A stretch of 64,000 nucleotides of DNA from positions 62,001 through 126,000 of the forward strand of contig NZ_CP115920.1 of the NCBI RefSeq assembly GCF_040412085.2. The letters are read 5' to 3'. The DNA is from Vibrio sp. CB1-14. GTDB taxonomy: Bacteria > Pseudomonadota > Gammaproteobacteria > Enterobacterales > Vibrionaceae. Shown here piece by piece: positions 54,393 to 63,128 of the stretch (position 1 is its first letter; every line of letters begins with the position of its first letter). The position numbers and the translations under genes are program-made. The notes below the pieces were generated by a model. The model made no database searches and was not told the origin of the DNA. It worked only from the letters and a program-made list of their open reading frames with translations.

Positions 54393-54440
54393 TTGCACAA
54401 ATATGCCCAGATTGTTTTATAATGAATGAACGTTCATTCA
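54393..54440 (+). promoter_or_regulatory. Promoter and palindromic operator of the vexRAB-like operon
   Basis: TTGCAC (54393-54398), 19-base spacer, TATAAT (54418-54423). The perfect 18-bp palindrome TGAATGAACGTTCATTCA (54423-54440) starts on the last base of the -10 box, so a bound repressor would block RNA polymerase. It is the form expected of a TetR-family operator and lies 19 bases before the regulator gene. Confidence 0.75.
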
Positions 54441-54458
54441 CTGATAAGCGGATGGCTA

Positions 54459-55040
54459 ATGATGGCAATCAATACCAACGACAAACGACTGCAAATCCTA
54501 GAAGCGGCGCAAAAAATGGTCGCCGAAGTTGGGATACAGGGCGTGTCGATGCAAAAACTCGCCAATAGAGCAGGTGTCGCAGCCGGCACAATTTATCGAT
54601 ACTTCGATGATAAGGACCATCTTTTAGAAGAGCTACGACAGTTTGTGGTGTCTCGCATGGCGAAGGCAGTACAAGAAGGCGTGGATGCGGACAAACCGCT
54701 CAAGGAGCAGTATCGCACCATGTGGTTAAACATTTGGCGGGTAGCAGCCTCCAATATCGACTCGTTAAAGACTCGCGTCCAATACGATTCGATTCCTTCA
54801 AAAAATAGTTATGAAACTCGGGAACAGGAACGAAAAATGTTTGCCCAAGTGGATAACCTATTCAACGAAGGAAAGAAACAAGGGGTTTTCAAAAACCTCG
54901 ATAATGAAATTCTGTCTGGACTAAGCTTAGAAGCAAGCGTATCGCTTGCTCGCAAGCATGCTCTGGGTCTGTATCAACTTGATGATGCATCGCTGGAAGC
55001 TGCGATTGAAGCAAGTTGGGATGCAATTATTAAACACTAA
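54459..55040 (+). CDS. vexR: TetR-family repressor of the RND efflux operon (VexR-like)
   Basis: A DNA-binding regulator of 193 residues. The start is the ATG at 54459 or 54462; the frame begins farther upstream but inside the operator. The N-terminal helix-turn-helix is typical: RLQILEAAQKMVAEVGIQGV then SMQKLANRAGVAAGTIYRYF (about 9-48). The C-terminal ligand domain (about 65-190) is helical. It lies 18 bases before the membrane fusion gene, and the palindrome upstream suggests autoregulation. The name follows the V. cholerae vexRAB locus, recalled next to ilvC and rep. Confidence 0.85.
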   Translation: MMAINTNDKRLQILEAAQKMVAEVGIQGVSMQKLANRAGVAAGTIYRYFDDKDHLLEELRQFVVSRMAKAVQEGVDADKPLKEQYRTMWLNIWRVAASNIDSLKTRVQYDSIPSKNSYETREQERKMFAQVDNLFNEGKKQGVFKNLDNEILSGLSLEASVSLARKHALGLYQLDDASLEAAIEASWDAIIKH

Positions 55041-55058
55041 TGTGGAGTTCTCGTTAGA

Positions 55059-56165
55059 ATGAAAAAGTGGACATTTTTCATGCTACTTATCGCAATACTG
55101 CTGTTCGGCAGTGTGATAGGTTTCAACCTGTTCAAGCAACAGAAAATTGCTGAGTATTTAGCTAACCGCCCGGAGCCTGAGTTTCCAGTCACCGTGACCA
55201 CTGTTAAACCTGTAGATTGGGTACCAGTTATCGAAGCCATCGGTTTCGTAGAACCTAACCAAGGTGTCACGCTGACTTCAGAAACGAGTGGTGTGATCAG
55301 CAATATCTCGTTTGCATCTGGCTCTATGGTTGAAAAGGGTCAATTGCTGGTATCTCTGGACTCAGACGTAGAAAAAGCGAACCTTAAAAGTTCACAGGCG
55401 CGTCTACCTGCAGCGAAAGCAAAGTACGAGCGTTACCAAGGTCTTTACAAGAAAGGCTCTATCTCTCGTGAAGCTTACGATGATGCCGAAGCGAGCTACT
55501 TCTCTCTATCCGCGGATATCGAAAGCTTGAAAGCTCAGATTGACCGCCGTGAGATCAAAGCGCCATTCTCTGGTGTTGTTGGTATCCGTAACGTATTCCT
55601 TGGTCAATACCTACAACCAAGTGACGACATCGTGCGTCTTGAAGACACTAGCCTAATGAAGCTGCGTTTTACTGTTCCTCAGACAGATTTCTCTCGCGTT
55701 TCGATTGGCCAAGATGTCGACATCTTTGTTGATGCATATCCAAACCAACCATTTAAAGGCTCTATCTCTGCGATTGAACCTGCGGTTAGCATCCAAAGTG
55801 GTCTGATCCAAGTTCAAGCAGACATTCCAAACAACGATGGCAAACTGCGTAGCGGTATGTTCGCTCGTGCGAACATCATTCTGCCTAAGCTAGAGAACCA
55901 AGTGACGCTACCGCAAACTGCTATCACGTTTACGCTATACGGCGACAACGTTTATGTCGTGACTGATGTTGATGGCGAGAAACGCGTTAAGCAGCAAGTC
56001 GTTAAAGTTGGTGAGCGTACTGGCGATATCGCCCACATCCTAGAAGGCGTGAGCCCAGATGACATCATTGTTACCTCTGGTCAGGTTCGTCTGAGTAACG
56101 ACGTGAAAGTTAAAGTGGTGGAAAGTGATGCGACTGTCCCACCAGCTGAGACACCGATGCTGTAA
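55059..56165 (+). CDS. vexA: RND efflux periplasmic adaptor (VexA-like)
   Basis: The membrane fusion subunit that links the inner-membrane pump to an outer-membrane TolC channel. The 368-residue product has one N-terminal membrane anchor (FFMLLIAILLFGSVIGFNLF) with no lipobox. The order is: lipoyl half-motif (SETSGVISNISFASGSMVEK then GQLLVSLD, about 73-100), short alpha-hairpin (about 105-160), second lipoyl half (IKAPFSGVVGIRNVFLGQYL), beta-barrel, and membrane-proximal domain. It lies 18 bases after the TetR gene and 11 bases before the pump gene. No TolC gene is present, so an unlinked one must be used. Confidence 0.9.
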   Translation: MKKWTFFMLLIAILLFGSVIGFNLFKQQKIAEYLANRPEPEFPVTVTTVKPVDWVPVIEAIGFVEPNQGVTLTSETSGVISNISFASGSMVEKGQLLVSLDSDVEKANLKSSQARLPAAKAKYERYQGLYKKGSISREAYDDAEASYFSLSADIESLKAQIDRREIKAPFSGVVGIRNVFLGQYLQPSDDIVRLEDTSLMKLRFTVPQTDFSRVSIGQDVDIFVDAYPNQPFKGSISAIEPAVSIQSGLIQVQADIPNNDGKLRSGMFARANIILPKLENQVTLPQTAITFTLYGDNVYVVTDVDGEKRVKQQVVKVGERTGDIAHILEGVSPDDIIVTSGQVRLSNDVKVKVVESDATVPPAETPML

Positions 56166-56176
56166 TTGGAGGCAAA

Positions 56177-59100
56177 ATGCGTTTTACTGATATTTTCATA
56201 AAACGTCCTGTTCTTGCGGTATCGATCAGTTTCTTGATTGCCTTGCTTGGTTTGCAAGCCGTATTCAAGATGCAGGTACGTGAATACCCAGAAATGACGA
56301 ATACGGTTGTCACAGTGACAACCAGCTACTACGGTGCGAGTGCCGACTTGGTGCAGGGCTTTATTACTCAGCCCCTAGAGCAAGCGGTGGCACAAGCCGA
56401 CAACATCGACTATATGACATCGCAATCGGTGCTTGGTAAGTCGACAATTACGGTAAACATGAAGCTCAATACAGATCCGAATGCGGCGCTGTCAGATATT
56501 CTGGCAAAGACCAACTCGGTTCGTTCTCAGCTTCCTAAAGAGTCTGAAGACCCTACGGTAACCATGTCGACGGGTTCGACAACCGCGGTACTTTATATCG
56601 GCTTTACCAGTGATGAGTTGGCGTCGAGTCAGATTACCGACTACCTAGAGCGTGTAATCAACCCGCAGCTATTTACCGTCAACGGCGTATCGAAAGTGGA
56701 TATGTATGGTGGTATGAAATACGCACTACGCGTATGGCTAGACCCACTGAAAATGGCCGCACTGAAGATGACGGCATCGGACGTAATGAACGTTCTGAAT
56801 GCCAACAACTATCAGTCTGCAACGGGTCAAGCAACGGGTGAGTTCGTTCTGTATAACGGCAGCGCCGATACTCAGGTATCGAACACAGAAGAGCTAAAGA
56901 ACCTTGTTGTGAGCTCAAGTGACGGTCAAGTGATTCGCTTAGGTGACATCGCAAAAGTGACGCTTGAGAAAAGTCACGACGTATACCGCGCAAGTGCGAA
57001 CGGCCAAGAAGCGGTAGTAGCAGCGATCAACGCGGCACCAAGTGCTAACCCGATCAACATTGCAGCCGATGTGCTTGAACTTCTTCCTCAGCTTGAGAAG
57101 AACCTACCAAGCAACATCAAAATGAACGTGATGTATGACTCAACAGTAGCGATCAACGAATCGATTCAAGAGGTTATCAAAACCATCCTTGAAGCGGCAT
57201 TAATCGTACTGGTGGTTATCACTCTATTCCTAGGTTCGTTCCGTGCGGTACTGATCCCTATCGTAACTATCCCGCTATCCCTGATTGGTGTAGCGATGGT
57301 GATGCAGGCGATTGGCTTCTCATGGAACCTGATGACGCTGCTGGCGATGGTACTGGCTATCGGTCTGGTAGTAGATGATGCGATCGTTGTTCTTGAGAAC
57401 GTCGACCGTCACATCAAACTAGGTGAGTCACCGTTCCGTGCAGCCATCATTGGTACACGTGAGATTGCGGTACCGGTTATCGCAATGACACTTACATTGG
57501 GTGCAGTATATGCGCCGATCGCTTTGATGGGTGGTATCACAGGCTCGCTGTTTAAAGAGTTTGCCCTGACGCTGGCGGGGTCGGTATTTGTCTCCGGTAT
57601 CATCGCATTGACGCTATCGCCAATGATGTGTTCGAAGCTACTCAAAGCGAACGAGACACCAAACCGTTTCGAGGAAAAAGTACATCATGTACTTGATCGC
57701 ATGACCGCTCGCTACGAGAAAATGCTAACGGCAGTTATGCTGCACCGTCCGGTTATTATCGGCTTTGCGATCATCGTGTTTGCCTCTCTCCCTATGCTGT
57801 TCAAGTTCATTCCAAGTGAACTTGCACCATCGGAAGATAAAGGCGTAGTGATGTTGATGGGTACTGGTCCGTCGAATGCGAACCTAGACTATCTACAAAA
57901 CACCATGAACGATGTGAACAAAATTCTGAGCGATCAGCCGGAAGTGGCGTTTGCACAGGTGTTTACTGGTGTTCCTAACTCAAACCAAGCATTTGGTATT
58001 GCGTCAATGGTGCCGTGGAGTCAACGTGAAGCAAGCCAAGCTGAAGTGGCGAACCGTGTAGGTGCTCTTGTCGCTGAAGTACCAGGTATGGCTGTGACTG
58101 CGTTCCAGATGCCTGAGCTTCCTGGTGCAGGTTCAGGTCTGCCTATTCAGTTTGTTATCACGACACCAAACAGCTTTGAGAGCTTGTTTACTATCGCGAC
58201 TGATATCTGGAGTGACGTACAGCAAAACCCACAGTTTGTATACTCAACACTGGATTTGAACTACGACTCAGCGACGATGAAAATCAATATCGACAAGGAC
58301 ATGGCTGGCGCCTACGGCGTGACCATGCAAGATATCGGTATTACGCTGAGTGCTATGATGGCCGATGGCTACGTCAACCGTATCGACCTAAATGGTCGTT
58401 CGTATGAGGTAATTCCTCAGGTTGAACGTAAGTATCGTCTAAACCCAGAGTCGATGAACATGTACTTCGTACGCTCTGACGACGGTCAAGCTATCCCACT
58501 AGGTAGCCTTATCAGTATCGATGTGGTTGCAGAGCCTCGCTCACTGCCTCACTTCAACCAGCTGAACTCAGCAACGGTAGGTGCGGTACCGTCACCAGGC
58601 GTAGCGATGGGTGATGCGATTGCATGGTTTGAATCGATTGCAGAAAGCAAACTGCCAAGCGGCTACAACCATGACTACATGGGTGAAGCTCGTCAGTACG
58701 TAACTGAAGGTAGCGCACTGTACGCAACATTTGGTCTGGCACTGGCGATCATCTTCTTAGTACTGGCTATCCAGTTTGAGTCGATTAAAGACCCATTCGT
58801 TATCATGGTCTCGGTACCGTTAGCGATTTGTGGTGCCTTGATTGCTCTAGCTTGGGGCGCAGCGACCATGAACATCTACTCGCAGGTTGGTTTGATTACC
58901 CTAGTCGGTCTGATCACCAAGCACGGTATTCTTATCTGTGAGGTAGCTAAAGAAGAGCAGCTTCTGCATAAGAAGAGCAAGATGGAAGCGGTCATGGAAG
59001 CGGCGAAAGTACGTCTTCGCCCAATCCTAATGACAACGGCGGCGATGATCGCAGGTCTTATCCCACTGATGTACGCATCAGGTGCGGGTGCGGCTCAACG

Positions 59101-59293
59101 CTTTAGTATCGGTATCGTAATCGTTGCAGGTCTTGCCATTGGTACGCTGTTTACGCTATTTGTACTGCCAGTTATCTACACCTACTTGGCAGAACGTCAT
59201 AAGCCACTACCTGTGTTTGTTGAAGACAAAGACTTAGAGAAAATTGCACGAGTTGACGAAGCTTCAGCTGCATGCAAAGAGAATCGCGTATAA
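56177..59293 (+). CDS. vexB: RND multidrug efflux pump, inner-membrane subunit (VexB-like)
   Basis: A proton-driven exporter of 1038 residues. It begins MRFTDIFIKRPVLAVSISFL, the usual first membrane helix, and has two sets of large periplasmic domains and twelve membrane helices. The proton-relay Asp pair is in AMVLAIGLVVDDAIVVLENV (about residues 394-413). TM10-11 Lys and Thr region: VGLITLVGLITKHGILICEV. It is the HAE1 group, close to VexB/MexB-like pumps. In V. cholerae VexAB exports bile salts and drugs; the same substrates here are inference. GGAGGC precedes the start. Confidence 0.93.
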   Translation: MRFTDIFIKRPVLAVSISFLIALLGLQAVFKMQVREYPEMTNTVVTVTTSYYGASADLVQGFITQPLEQAVAQADNIDYMTSQSVLGKSTITVNMKLNTDPNAALSDILAKTNSVRSQLPKESEDPTVTMSTGSTTAVLYIGFTSDELASSQITDYLERVINPQLFTVNGVSKVDMYGGMKYALRVWLDPLKMAALKMTASDVMNVLNANNYQSATGQATGEFVLYNGSADTQVSNTEELKNLVVSSSDGQVIRLGDIAKVTLEKSHDVYRASANGQEAVVAAINAAPSANPINIAADVLELLPQLEKNLPSNIKMNVMYDSTVAINESIQEVIKTILEAALIVLVVITLFLGSFRAVLIPIVTIPLSLIGVAMVMQAIGFSWNLMTLLAMVLAIGLVVDDAIVVLENVDRHIKLGESPFRAAIIGTREIAVPVIAMTLTLGAVYAPIALMGGITGSLFKEFALTLAGSVFVSGIIALTLSPMMCSKLLKANETPNRFEEKVHHVLDRMTARYEKMLTAVMLHRPVIIGFAIIVFASLPMLFKFIPSELAPSEDKGVVMLMGTGPSNANLDYLQNTMNDVNKILSDQPEVAFAQVFTGVPNSNQAFGIASMVPWSQREASQAEVANRVGALVAEVPGMAVTAFQMPELPGAGSGLPIQFVITTPNSFESLFTIATDIWSDVQQNPQFVYSTLDLNYDSATMKINIDKDMAGAYGVTMQDIGITLSAMMADGYVNRIDLNGRSYEVIPQVERKYRLNPESMNMYFVRSDDGQAIPLGSLISIDVVAEPRSLPHFNQLNSATVGAVPSPGVAMGDAIAWFESIAESKLPSGYNHDYMGEARQYVTEGSALYATFGLALAIIFLVLAIQFESIKDPFVIMVSVPLAICGALIALAWGAATMNIYSQVGLITLVGLITKHGILICEVAKEEQLLHKKSKMEAVMEAAKVRLRPILMTTAAMIAGLIPLMYASGAGAAQRFSIGIVIVAGLAIGTLFTLFVLPVIYTYLAERHKPLPVFVEDKDLEKIARVDEASAACKENRV

Positions 59294-59339
59294 ACAGTTA
59301 ATGTGATTCTACGTTGTTAATTGAAGATAACGTAATTAG

Positions 59340-59366
59340 AAAAAGGCCACATTGTGGCCTTTTTTA
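59340..59366 (+). terminator. Intrinsic terminator of the efflux operon
   Basis: AAAAAGGCCAC-ATT-GTGGCCTTTTTT, 47 bases after the pump gene stop. Confidence 0.92.
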
Positions 59367-59435
59367 TTACGCTAAATAACGACATTGCTCGGTGGATTAC
59401 ATAGAATAGTGGGATTACTTAAGGAGTTACCAGAC

Positions 59436-59687
59436 ATGTTTGACCCAAAGAAACTTGAACAGATTGCTAAGCAAATTCACGACTCTATGCCACAACCCGT
59501 GAAAGAGCTTGGTGCGGATGTTGATCAGAAAGTACGTCAAGTGATTCAAGGCCAATTGAATAAGCTTGATGTGGTTAGCCGTGAAGAGTTTGACGTGCAG
59601 ACTCAAGTACTGCTTCGTACTCGCCAAAAGCTAACGGAAATGGAACAAAAGCTTGCCGAGCTAGAACAAAAGCTAGCTGACAAGTAA
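59436..59687 (+). CDS. ubiK: UbiK, ubiquinone biosynthesis accessory factor
   Basis: A small cytosolic/membrane-associated factor that assists the Ubi complex. The start ATG 59436 ([20 protein letters not shown]) follows AAGGAG by 9 bases; the frame opens earlier at 59385 without support. The 83-residue product matches E. coli Yqi[21 protein letters not shown] then [20 protein letters not shown] (about 35-74), ending in a short coiled coil of [11 protein letters not shown]. Known UbiK forms a coiled-coil trimer with UbiJ. Confidence 0.92.
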   Translation: MFDPKKLEQIAKQIHDSMPQPVKELGADVDQKVRQVIQGQLNKLDVVSREEFDVQTQVLLRTRQKLTEMEQKLAELEQKLADK

Positions 59688-59737
59688 CCATTTGTTCGCT
59701 GCATTCCGAGCATTAAGCTCAAATGACACTGACAAAA

Positions 59738-59767
59738 AAAAGGGGCTACCGATTGGTAGCCCCTTTT
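59738..59767. terminator. Two-way terminator between ubiK and ilvC
   Basis: AAAAGGGGCTACC-GATT-GGTAGCCCCTTTT with A and T runs on both sides, between converging genes. Confidence 0.92.
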
Positions 59768-59807
59768 ACTATGTTGTGTTTACTTTTTTATCTAATTTAT
59801 GGTCGGC

Positions 59808-61292
59808 TTAGCCGCCTACAGCGATGCGCTTCATGTCTGTCATGTAGCCACGTAGCTCTTCACCGATGTACTCAACTGGGTGGTTGCGGATAACGTCGTT
59901 TACTTCGATTAGCTTGCCGTTATCTACATGGTTAGATGTCTCACCTAGGCCTTTACCGATTACGTCAGTACCTACTGATGGCATGAACTTCTCACGAAGA
60001 AGTGGGGTTGCAACGTTAGCGAATAGGTAGTTGCCGTATTCAGCAGTATCAGAGATTACTACGTTCATTTCGTATAGACGCTTACGTGCAATCGTATTTG
60101 CAATCAGTGGTAGTTCGTGTAGAGACTCGTAGTATGCAGACTCATCGATAATACCAGATGCCGTCATTGCTTCGAACGCAAGCTCAACACCGGCACGAAC
60201 CATAGCCACCATTAGGATGCCGTTGTCGAAGTATTCTTGCTCAGAAATTTCTACATCAGATGATGGGTAGTTTTCGAATGCTGTTTCAGCAGTTTCTTCA
60301 CGCCAGCCTAGAAGGTTCACGTCATCATTTGCCCAGTCAGCCATCATAGTGCTAGAGAATTCGCCTTGGATGATGTCATCCATGTGCTTGTTGTAAAGCG
60401 GACGCATTAGGTCTTTTAGCTCTTCAGACAGGTCAAACGCCTTCACTTTCGCTGGGTTAGATAGGCGATCCATCATGTGCGTGATGCCACCAAATTTCAG
60501 TGCTTCCGTGATAGTTTCCCAACCGAACTGAAGTAGTTTACCTGCGTAGCTTGGGTCAATACCGTCAGCAATCATCTTCTCGTAACATACGATTGAACCC
60601 GCTTGTAGCATGCCACAAAGGATAGTTTGCTCACCCATTAGGTCAGACTTAACTTCAGCAACGAATGAAGACTCTAGAACACCTGCACGGTGGCCGCCTG
60701 TTGCTGCTGCCCATGCTTTCGCGATTTCAAGACCATCACCTTGAGGATCGTTTTCTGGGTGAACTGCGATAAGAGTCGGAACACCAAAACCACGCTTGTA
60801 TTCTTCACGAACCTCTGTACCTGGACACTTAGGCGCAACCATGACAACCGTTAGGTCTTTACGGATTTGCATACCTTCTTCAACGATGTTGAAGCCGTGA
60901 GAGTAACCTAGTGATGCGCCTTCTTTCATTAGCGGCATTACCGTCTCAACCACGTTAGTGTGCTGCTTGTCTGGAGTTAGGTTAACAACTAGGTCAGCTT
61001 GAGGGATTAGGTTTTCGTAGCTACCAACAACGAAGCCGTTGTCTTTCGCGTTTTTGAACGATTGACGCTGCTCATCAATTGCAGCCTGACGAAGTGCGTA
61101 CGACACGTCTAGGCCAGAATCGCGCATGTTCAAGCCTTGGTTTAGGCCTTGAGCACCACAACCAACAATGACTACTTTCTTACCTTTTAGGTAATCCGCT
61201 TCTGAAGCAAATTCAGAGCGATCCATAAAACGACAACGACCTAGTTGGTCTAATTGCTCACGCAAGTTAAGAGTATTGAAATAGTTAGCCAT
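59808..61292 (-). CDS. ilvC: Ketol-acid reductoisomerase, long (class II) form
   Basis: IlvC makes dihydroxy acids for valine and isoleucine using NADPH and Mg2+. The start ATG 61292 ([20 protein letters not shown]) follows GGAG and matches E. coli; the frame extends 48 bases farther without support. The 494-residue length is the class II form with a duplicated C-terminal domain. NADP motif [20 protein letters not shown] (about 39-58), and metal ligands in [13 protein letters not shown] and in the later SDLMGEQ/ EYxxxG-type segments. It is divergent from its regulator ilvY, with the operator between them. Confidence 0.96.
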   Translation of the reverse strand: MANYFNTLNLREQLDQLGRCRFMDRSEFASEADYLKGKKVVIVGCGAQGLNQGLNMRDSGLDVSYALRQAAIDEQRQSFKNAKDNGFVVGSYENLIPQADLVVNLTPDKQHTNVVETVMPLMKEGASLGYSHGFNIVEEGMQIRKDLTVVMVAPKCPGTEVREEYKRGFGVPTLIAVHPENDPQGDGLEIAKAWAAATGGHRAGVLESSFVAEVKSDLMGEQTILCGMLQAGSIVCYEKMIADGIDPSYAGKLLQFGWETITEALKFGGITHMMDRLSNPAKVKAFDLSEELKDLMRPLYNKHMDDIIQGEFSSTMMADWANDDVNLLGWREETAETAFENYPSSDVEISEQEYFDNGILMVAMVRAGVELAFEAMTASGIIDESAYYESLHELPLIANTIARKRLYEMNVVISDTAEYGNYLFANVATPLLREKFMPSVGTDVIGKGLGETSNHVDNGKLIEVNDVIRNHPVEYIGEELRGYMTDMKRIAVGG

Positions 61293-61402
61293 AGTTGGGC
61301 TCTCCTGTTGAATTCTGTCCATAGTGTCGATGCTTATCATCGAATGACTTCATACTAAAACAGAGACCAAATTGCTTAAAGTGATATATTCACAATTTGT
61401 TA

Positions 61403-61417
61403 TTGCAATTAATGCAA
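61403..61417. promoter_or_regulatory. Candidate IlvY operator between ilvC and ilvY
   Basis: TTGCAATTAATGCAA is an imperfect dyad (TTGCA/TGCAA with 5 bases between) with the T-N11-A spacing of LysR-type sites. In E. coli IlvY binds tandem operators of similar sequence here. A second weaker half pair, AATTG...CAATT, lies at about 61370-61397 toward ilvC. Confidence 0.6.
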
Positions 61418-61437
61418 CTACCGATATCTTTAGTGTT

Positions 61438-62328
61438 ATGAATATTAAAAGCCTTCAAGCTTTTATCCACCTTTGTGAGAGTAAAAGCTTCAGTAAAACC
61501 GCAACAGCGATGCATGTCAGTGCTTCTGCACTGAGTCGCCAGATTCAAAAGCTAGAACAAGACACCCATCAAAGCCTGTTCTTACGTGATAACCGCTCAG
61601 TAGAGCTAACGCCTGCAGGCAAGAAATTACTGCCGATCGCCGTTAACATTGTGAGTGAGTGGCAACAGTTTCAATCAGACAGCCAACATGGTGAACAGGA
61701 ACTTCGCGGCAAGCTACGACTGTTTTGTTCGGTCACCGCAAGTTACAGCCATCTGCCCGAACTATTGGCAGAGTTTAGGCTGCTCTATCCCTATATCGAG
61801 TTTGAGCTCTCAACAGGCGATCCCGCGCAAGCAATAGATAAAGTCATTAACGATGAGACCGACATTGCTATCTCAGCTTTGCCCGAACTGCTTCCTGCAA
61901 GGTTGGAATTTGAGACCATCAGTGAGATCCCTCTATCTGTCATCGCGCCAGCAGGGGTCAGCAGCTTTGGCTCTGAACTTGCTGATGGCATGCCAGACTG
62001 GAATAAGATCCCGTTTATAGTCCCAGAAGCGGGTACCGCTCGCGAAAGAGCCAATCTATGGTTTAAAAAAATGCGCATTAAGCCCAACATCTATGCACAG
62101 GTATCGGGTCATGAAGCCATTGTTAGTATGGTGGCACTGGGGTGTGGCGTGGGCATTGCACCAGAGGTCGTTATCGTCAACAGTCCGGTTCGGGACAAGA
62201 TCCAGCGTCTAAAGCTGGAGCCTATCAAACCCTTCAAGTTAGGGGTGGTATGTAAACGCTCAAACCTCGATAACCCACTGCTGTCCGCATTTTGGAAAGT
62301 CGCTGAGAAGGTCTATATTCAGCCTTAG
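61438..62328 (+). CDS. ilvY: IlvY, LysR-family activator of ilvC
   Basis: IlvY activates ilvC when its substrates acetolactate or acetohydroxybutyrate accumulate. The start ATG 61438 (MNIKSLQAFIHLCESKSFSK) gives 296 residues. N-terminal helix-turn-helix FSKTATAMHVSASALSRQIQ (about 18-37), then the periplasmic-binding-like effector domain (about 90-290). The longer open frame upstream overlaps the operator and is rejected. It is divergent from ilvC, as in E. coli. Confidence 0.92.
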   Translation: MNIKSLQAFIHLCESKSFSKTATAMHVSASALSRQIQKLEQDTHQSLFLRDNRSVELTPAGKKLLPIAVNIVSEWQQFQSDSQHGEQELRGKLRLFCSVTASYSHLPELLAEFRLLYPYIEFELSTGDPAQAIDKVINDETDIAISALPELLPARLEFETISEIPLSVIAPAGVSSFGSELADGMPDWNKIPFIVPEAGTARERANLWFKKMRIKPNIYAQVSGHEAIVSMVALGCGVGIAPEVVIVNSPVRDKIQRLKLEPIKPFKLGVVCKRSNLDNPLLSAFWKVAEKVYIQP

Positions 62329-62401
62329 TACAGCAGTGGTCGCATCAACAAATCTGTTGACTGCATATAGTGTGTACGGACGATATAAGTAGAAAAATAC
62401 G

Positions 62402-62430
62402 AAAAAGGCTCTGACCTAAGTCAGAGCCTT
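62402..62430 (-). terminator. Outermost hairpin downstream of the rrn distal tRNAs
   Basis: On the minus strand AAGGCTCTGAC-TTAG-GTCAGAGCC then TTTTT; a strong stem with a T run. It is nearly the same sequence as the hairpin at 62567, suggesting duplication. Confidence 0.82.
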
Positions 62431-62445
62431 GAATATAGCAGATGT

Positions 62446-62474
62446 AAAAAAGCCCCGTCTTTCGACGAGGCTTT
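62446..62474 (-). terminator. Hairpin after the tRNA-Trp-like remnant
   Basis: On the minus strand AAAGCCTCGTC-GAAA-GACGGGGCTTTTTT with one G-T pair. It resembles the hairpins at 50705 and 62732. Confidence 0.8.
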
Positions 62475-62479
62475 AAATA

Positions 62480-62545
62480 TGGCAGGGGTGGACTGGGTCG
62501 GCATTCCGGAGATTCGACCGGGCTGGCGACCCAGCTCCCAACACG
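62480..62545 (-). pseudogene. tRNA-Trp-like remnant with an inserted palindromic segment
   Basis: On the minus strand it keeps GTGTTGGGAG, then TCGAATCTC, then TCCACCCCTGCCA of the real tRNA-Trp 3' half. Inserted on the two sides of TCGAATCTC are pieces forming the stem CTGGGTCG/CGACCCAG. There is no acceptor 5' strand, D arm or anticodon arm, so it is not a functional tRNA. Confidence 0.7.
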
Positions 62546-62566
62546 TTGCTTTGAAAAAGCAAAACG

Positions 62567-62596
62567 AAAAAGGCTCCGACCTAAGTCAGAGCCTTT
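62567..62596 (-). terminator. Hairpin directly after tRNA-Trp
   Basis: On the minus strand AAAGGCTCTGAC-TTAG-GTCGGAGCC then TTTTTCG, with one G-T pair, 5 bases after the CCA end of tRNA-Trp. Confidence 0.82.
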
Positions 62597-62601
62597 GAAT
62601 A

Positions 62602-62678
<77 letters not shown>

Positions 62679-62731
62679 AAAGTGTTATCTAATCTATGCT
62701 ATTTAATTTCTTAAATCAACACGTTAGATTC

Positions 62732-62760
62732 AAAAAAGCCTCGTCGTTAGACGAGGCTTC
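62732..62760 (-). terminator. Hairpin between tRNA-Asp and tRNA-Trp
   Basis: On the minus strand GAAGCCTCGTC-TAAC-GACGAGGC then TTTTTTG: a good stem with a T run lying inside the operon, before tRNA-Trp. It may be a processing signal or partial terminator rather than the operon end. Confidence 0.7.
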
Positions 62761-62768
62761 TTAATAAG

Positions 62769-62845
62769 TGGCGGAGTGGACGGGACTCGAACCCGCGACC
62801 CCCGGCGTGACAGGCCGGTATTCTAACCAACTGAACTACCACTCC
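62769..62845 (-). tRNA. tRNA-Asp (anticodon GTC)
   Basis: 77 bases with CCA. Acceptor GGAGTGG/CCACTCC; anticodon stem-loop CCGGC-CTGTCAC-GCCGG; T arm GCGGGTTCGAGTCCCG. It lies 41 bases after the 5S gene. Confidence 0.97.
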
Positions 62846-62885
62846 GCAGTGGCATACTTGCTATTGCAAGTGTCCAAAATTCAAA

Positions 62886-63004
62886 GCCTGGCGATGTCCT
62901 ACTCTCACATGGGGAAACCCCACACTACCATCGGCGCTATTGCGTTTCACTTCTGAGTTCGGCATGGAAATCAGGTGGGTCCACAATGCTATGGTCGCCA
63001 AGCA
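62886..63004 (-). rRNA. 5S ribosomal RNA
   Basis: About 119 bases; on the minus strand it begins GCTTGGCGACCATAGC and contains ATGCCGAACTCAGAAGTGAA and the ending GAGAGTAGGACATCGCCAGG, all conserved in gammaproteobacterial 5S. Ends are placed by the terminal helix. Confidence 0.95.
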
Positions 63005-63128
63005 AATTCTGTTTTGCCTTCAGATTTTCTGAAAATCTGAAAACAATAAATTCGGAAAGCTGTTAATGCGTTCTCTACACATTCAATTTGTTCTTGCTTT
63101 GAGTCCAATCAAAACCCTTTGGGTGTTG

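Noticed and set aside
61372..61437. Longer N-terminus for IlvY starting upstream
   Set aside because: It would include the operator between ilvC and ilvY and precedes the helix-turn-helix by too far; MNIKSLQAF at 61438 fits the LysR family.
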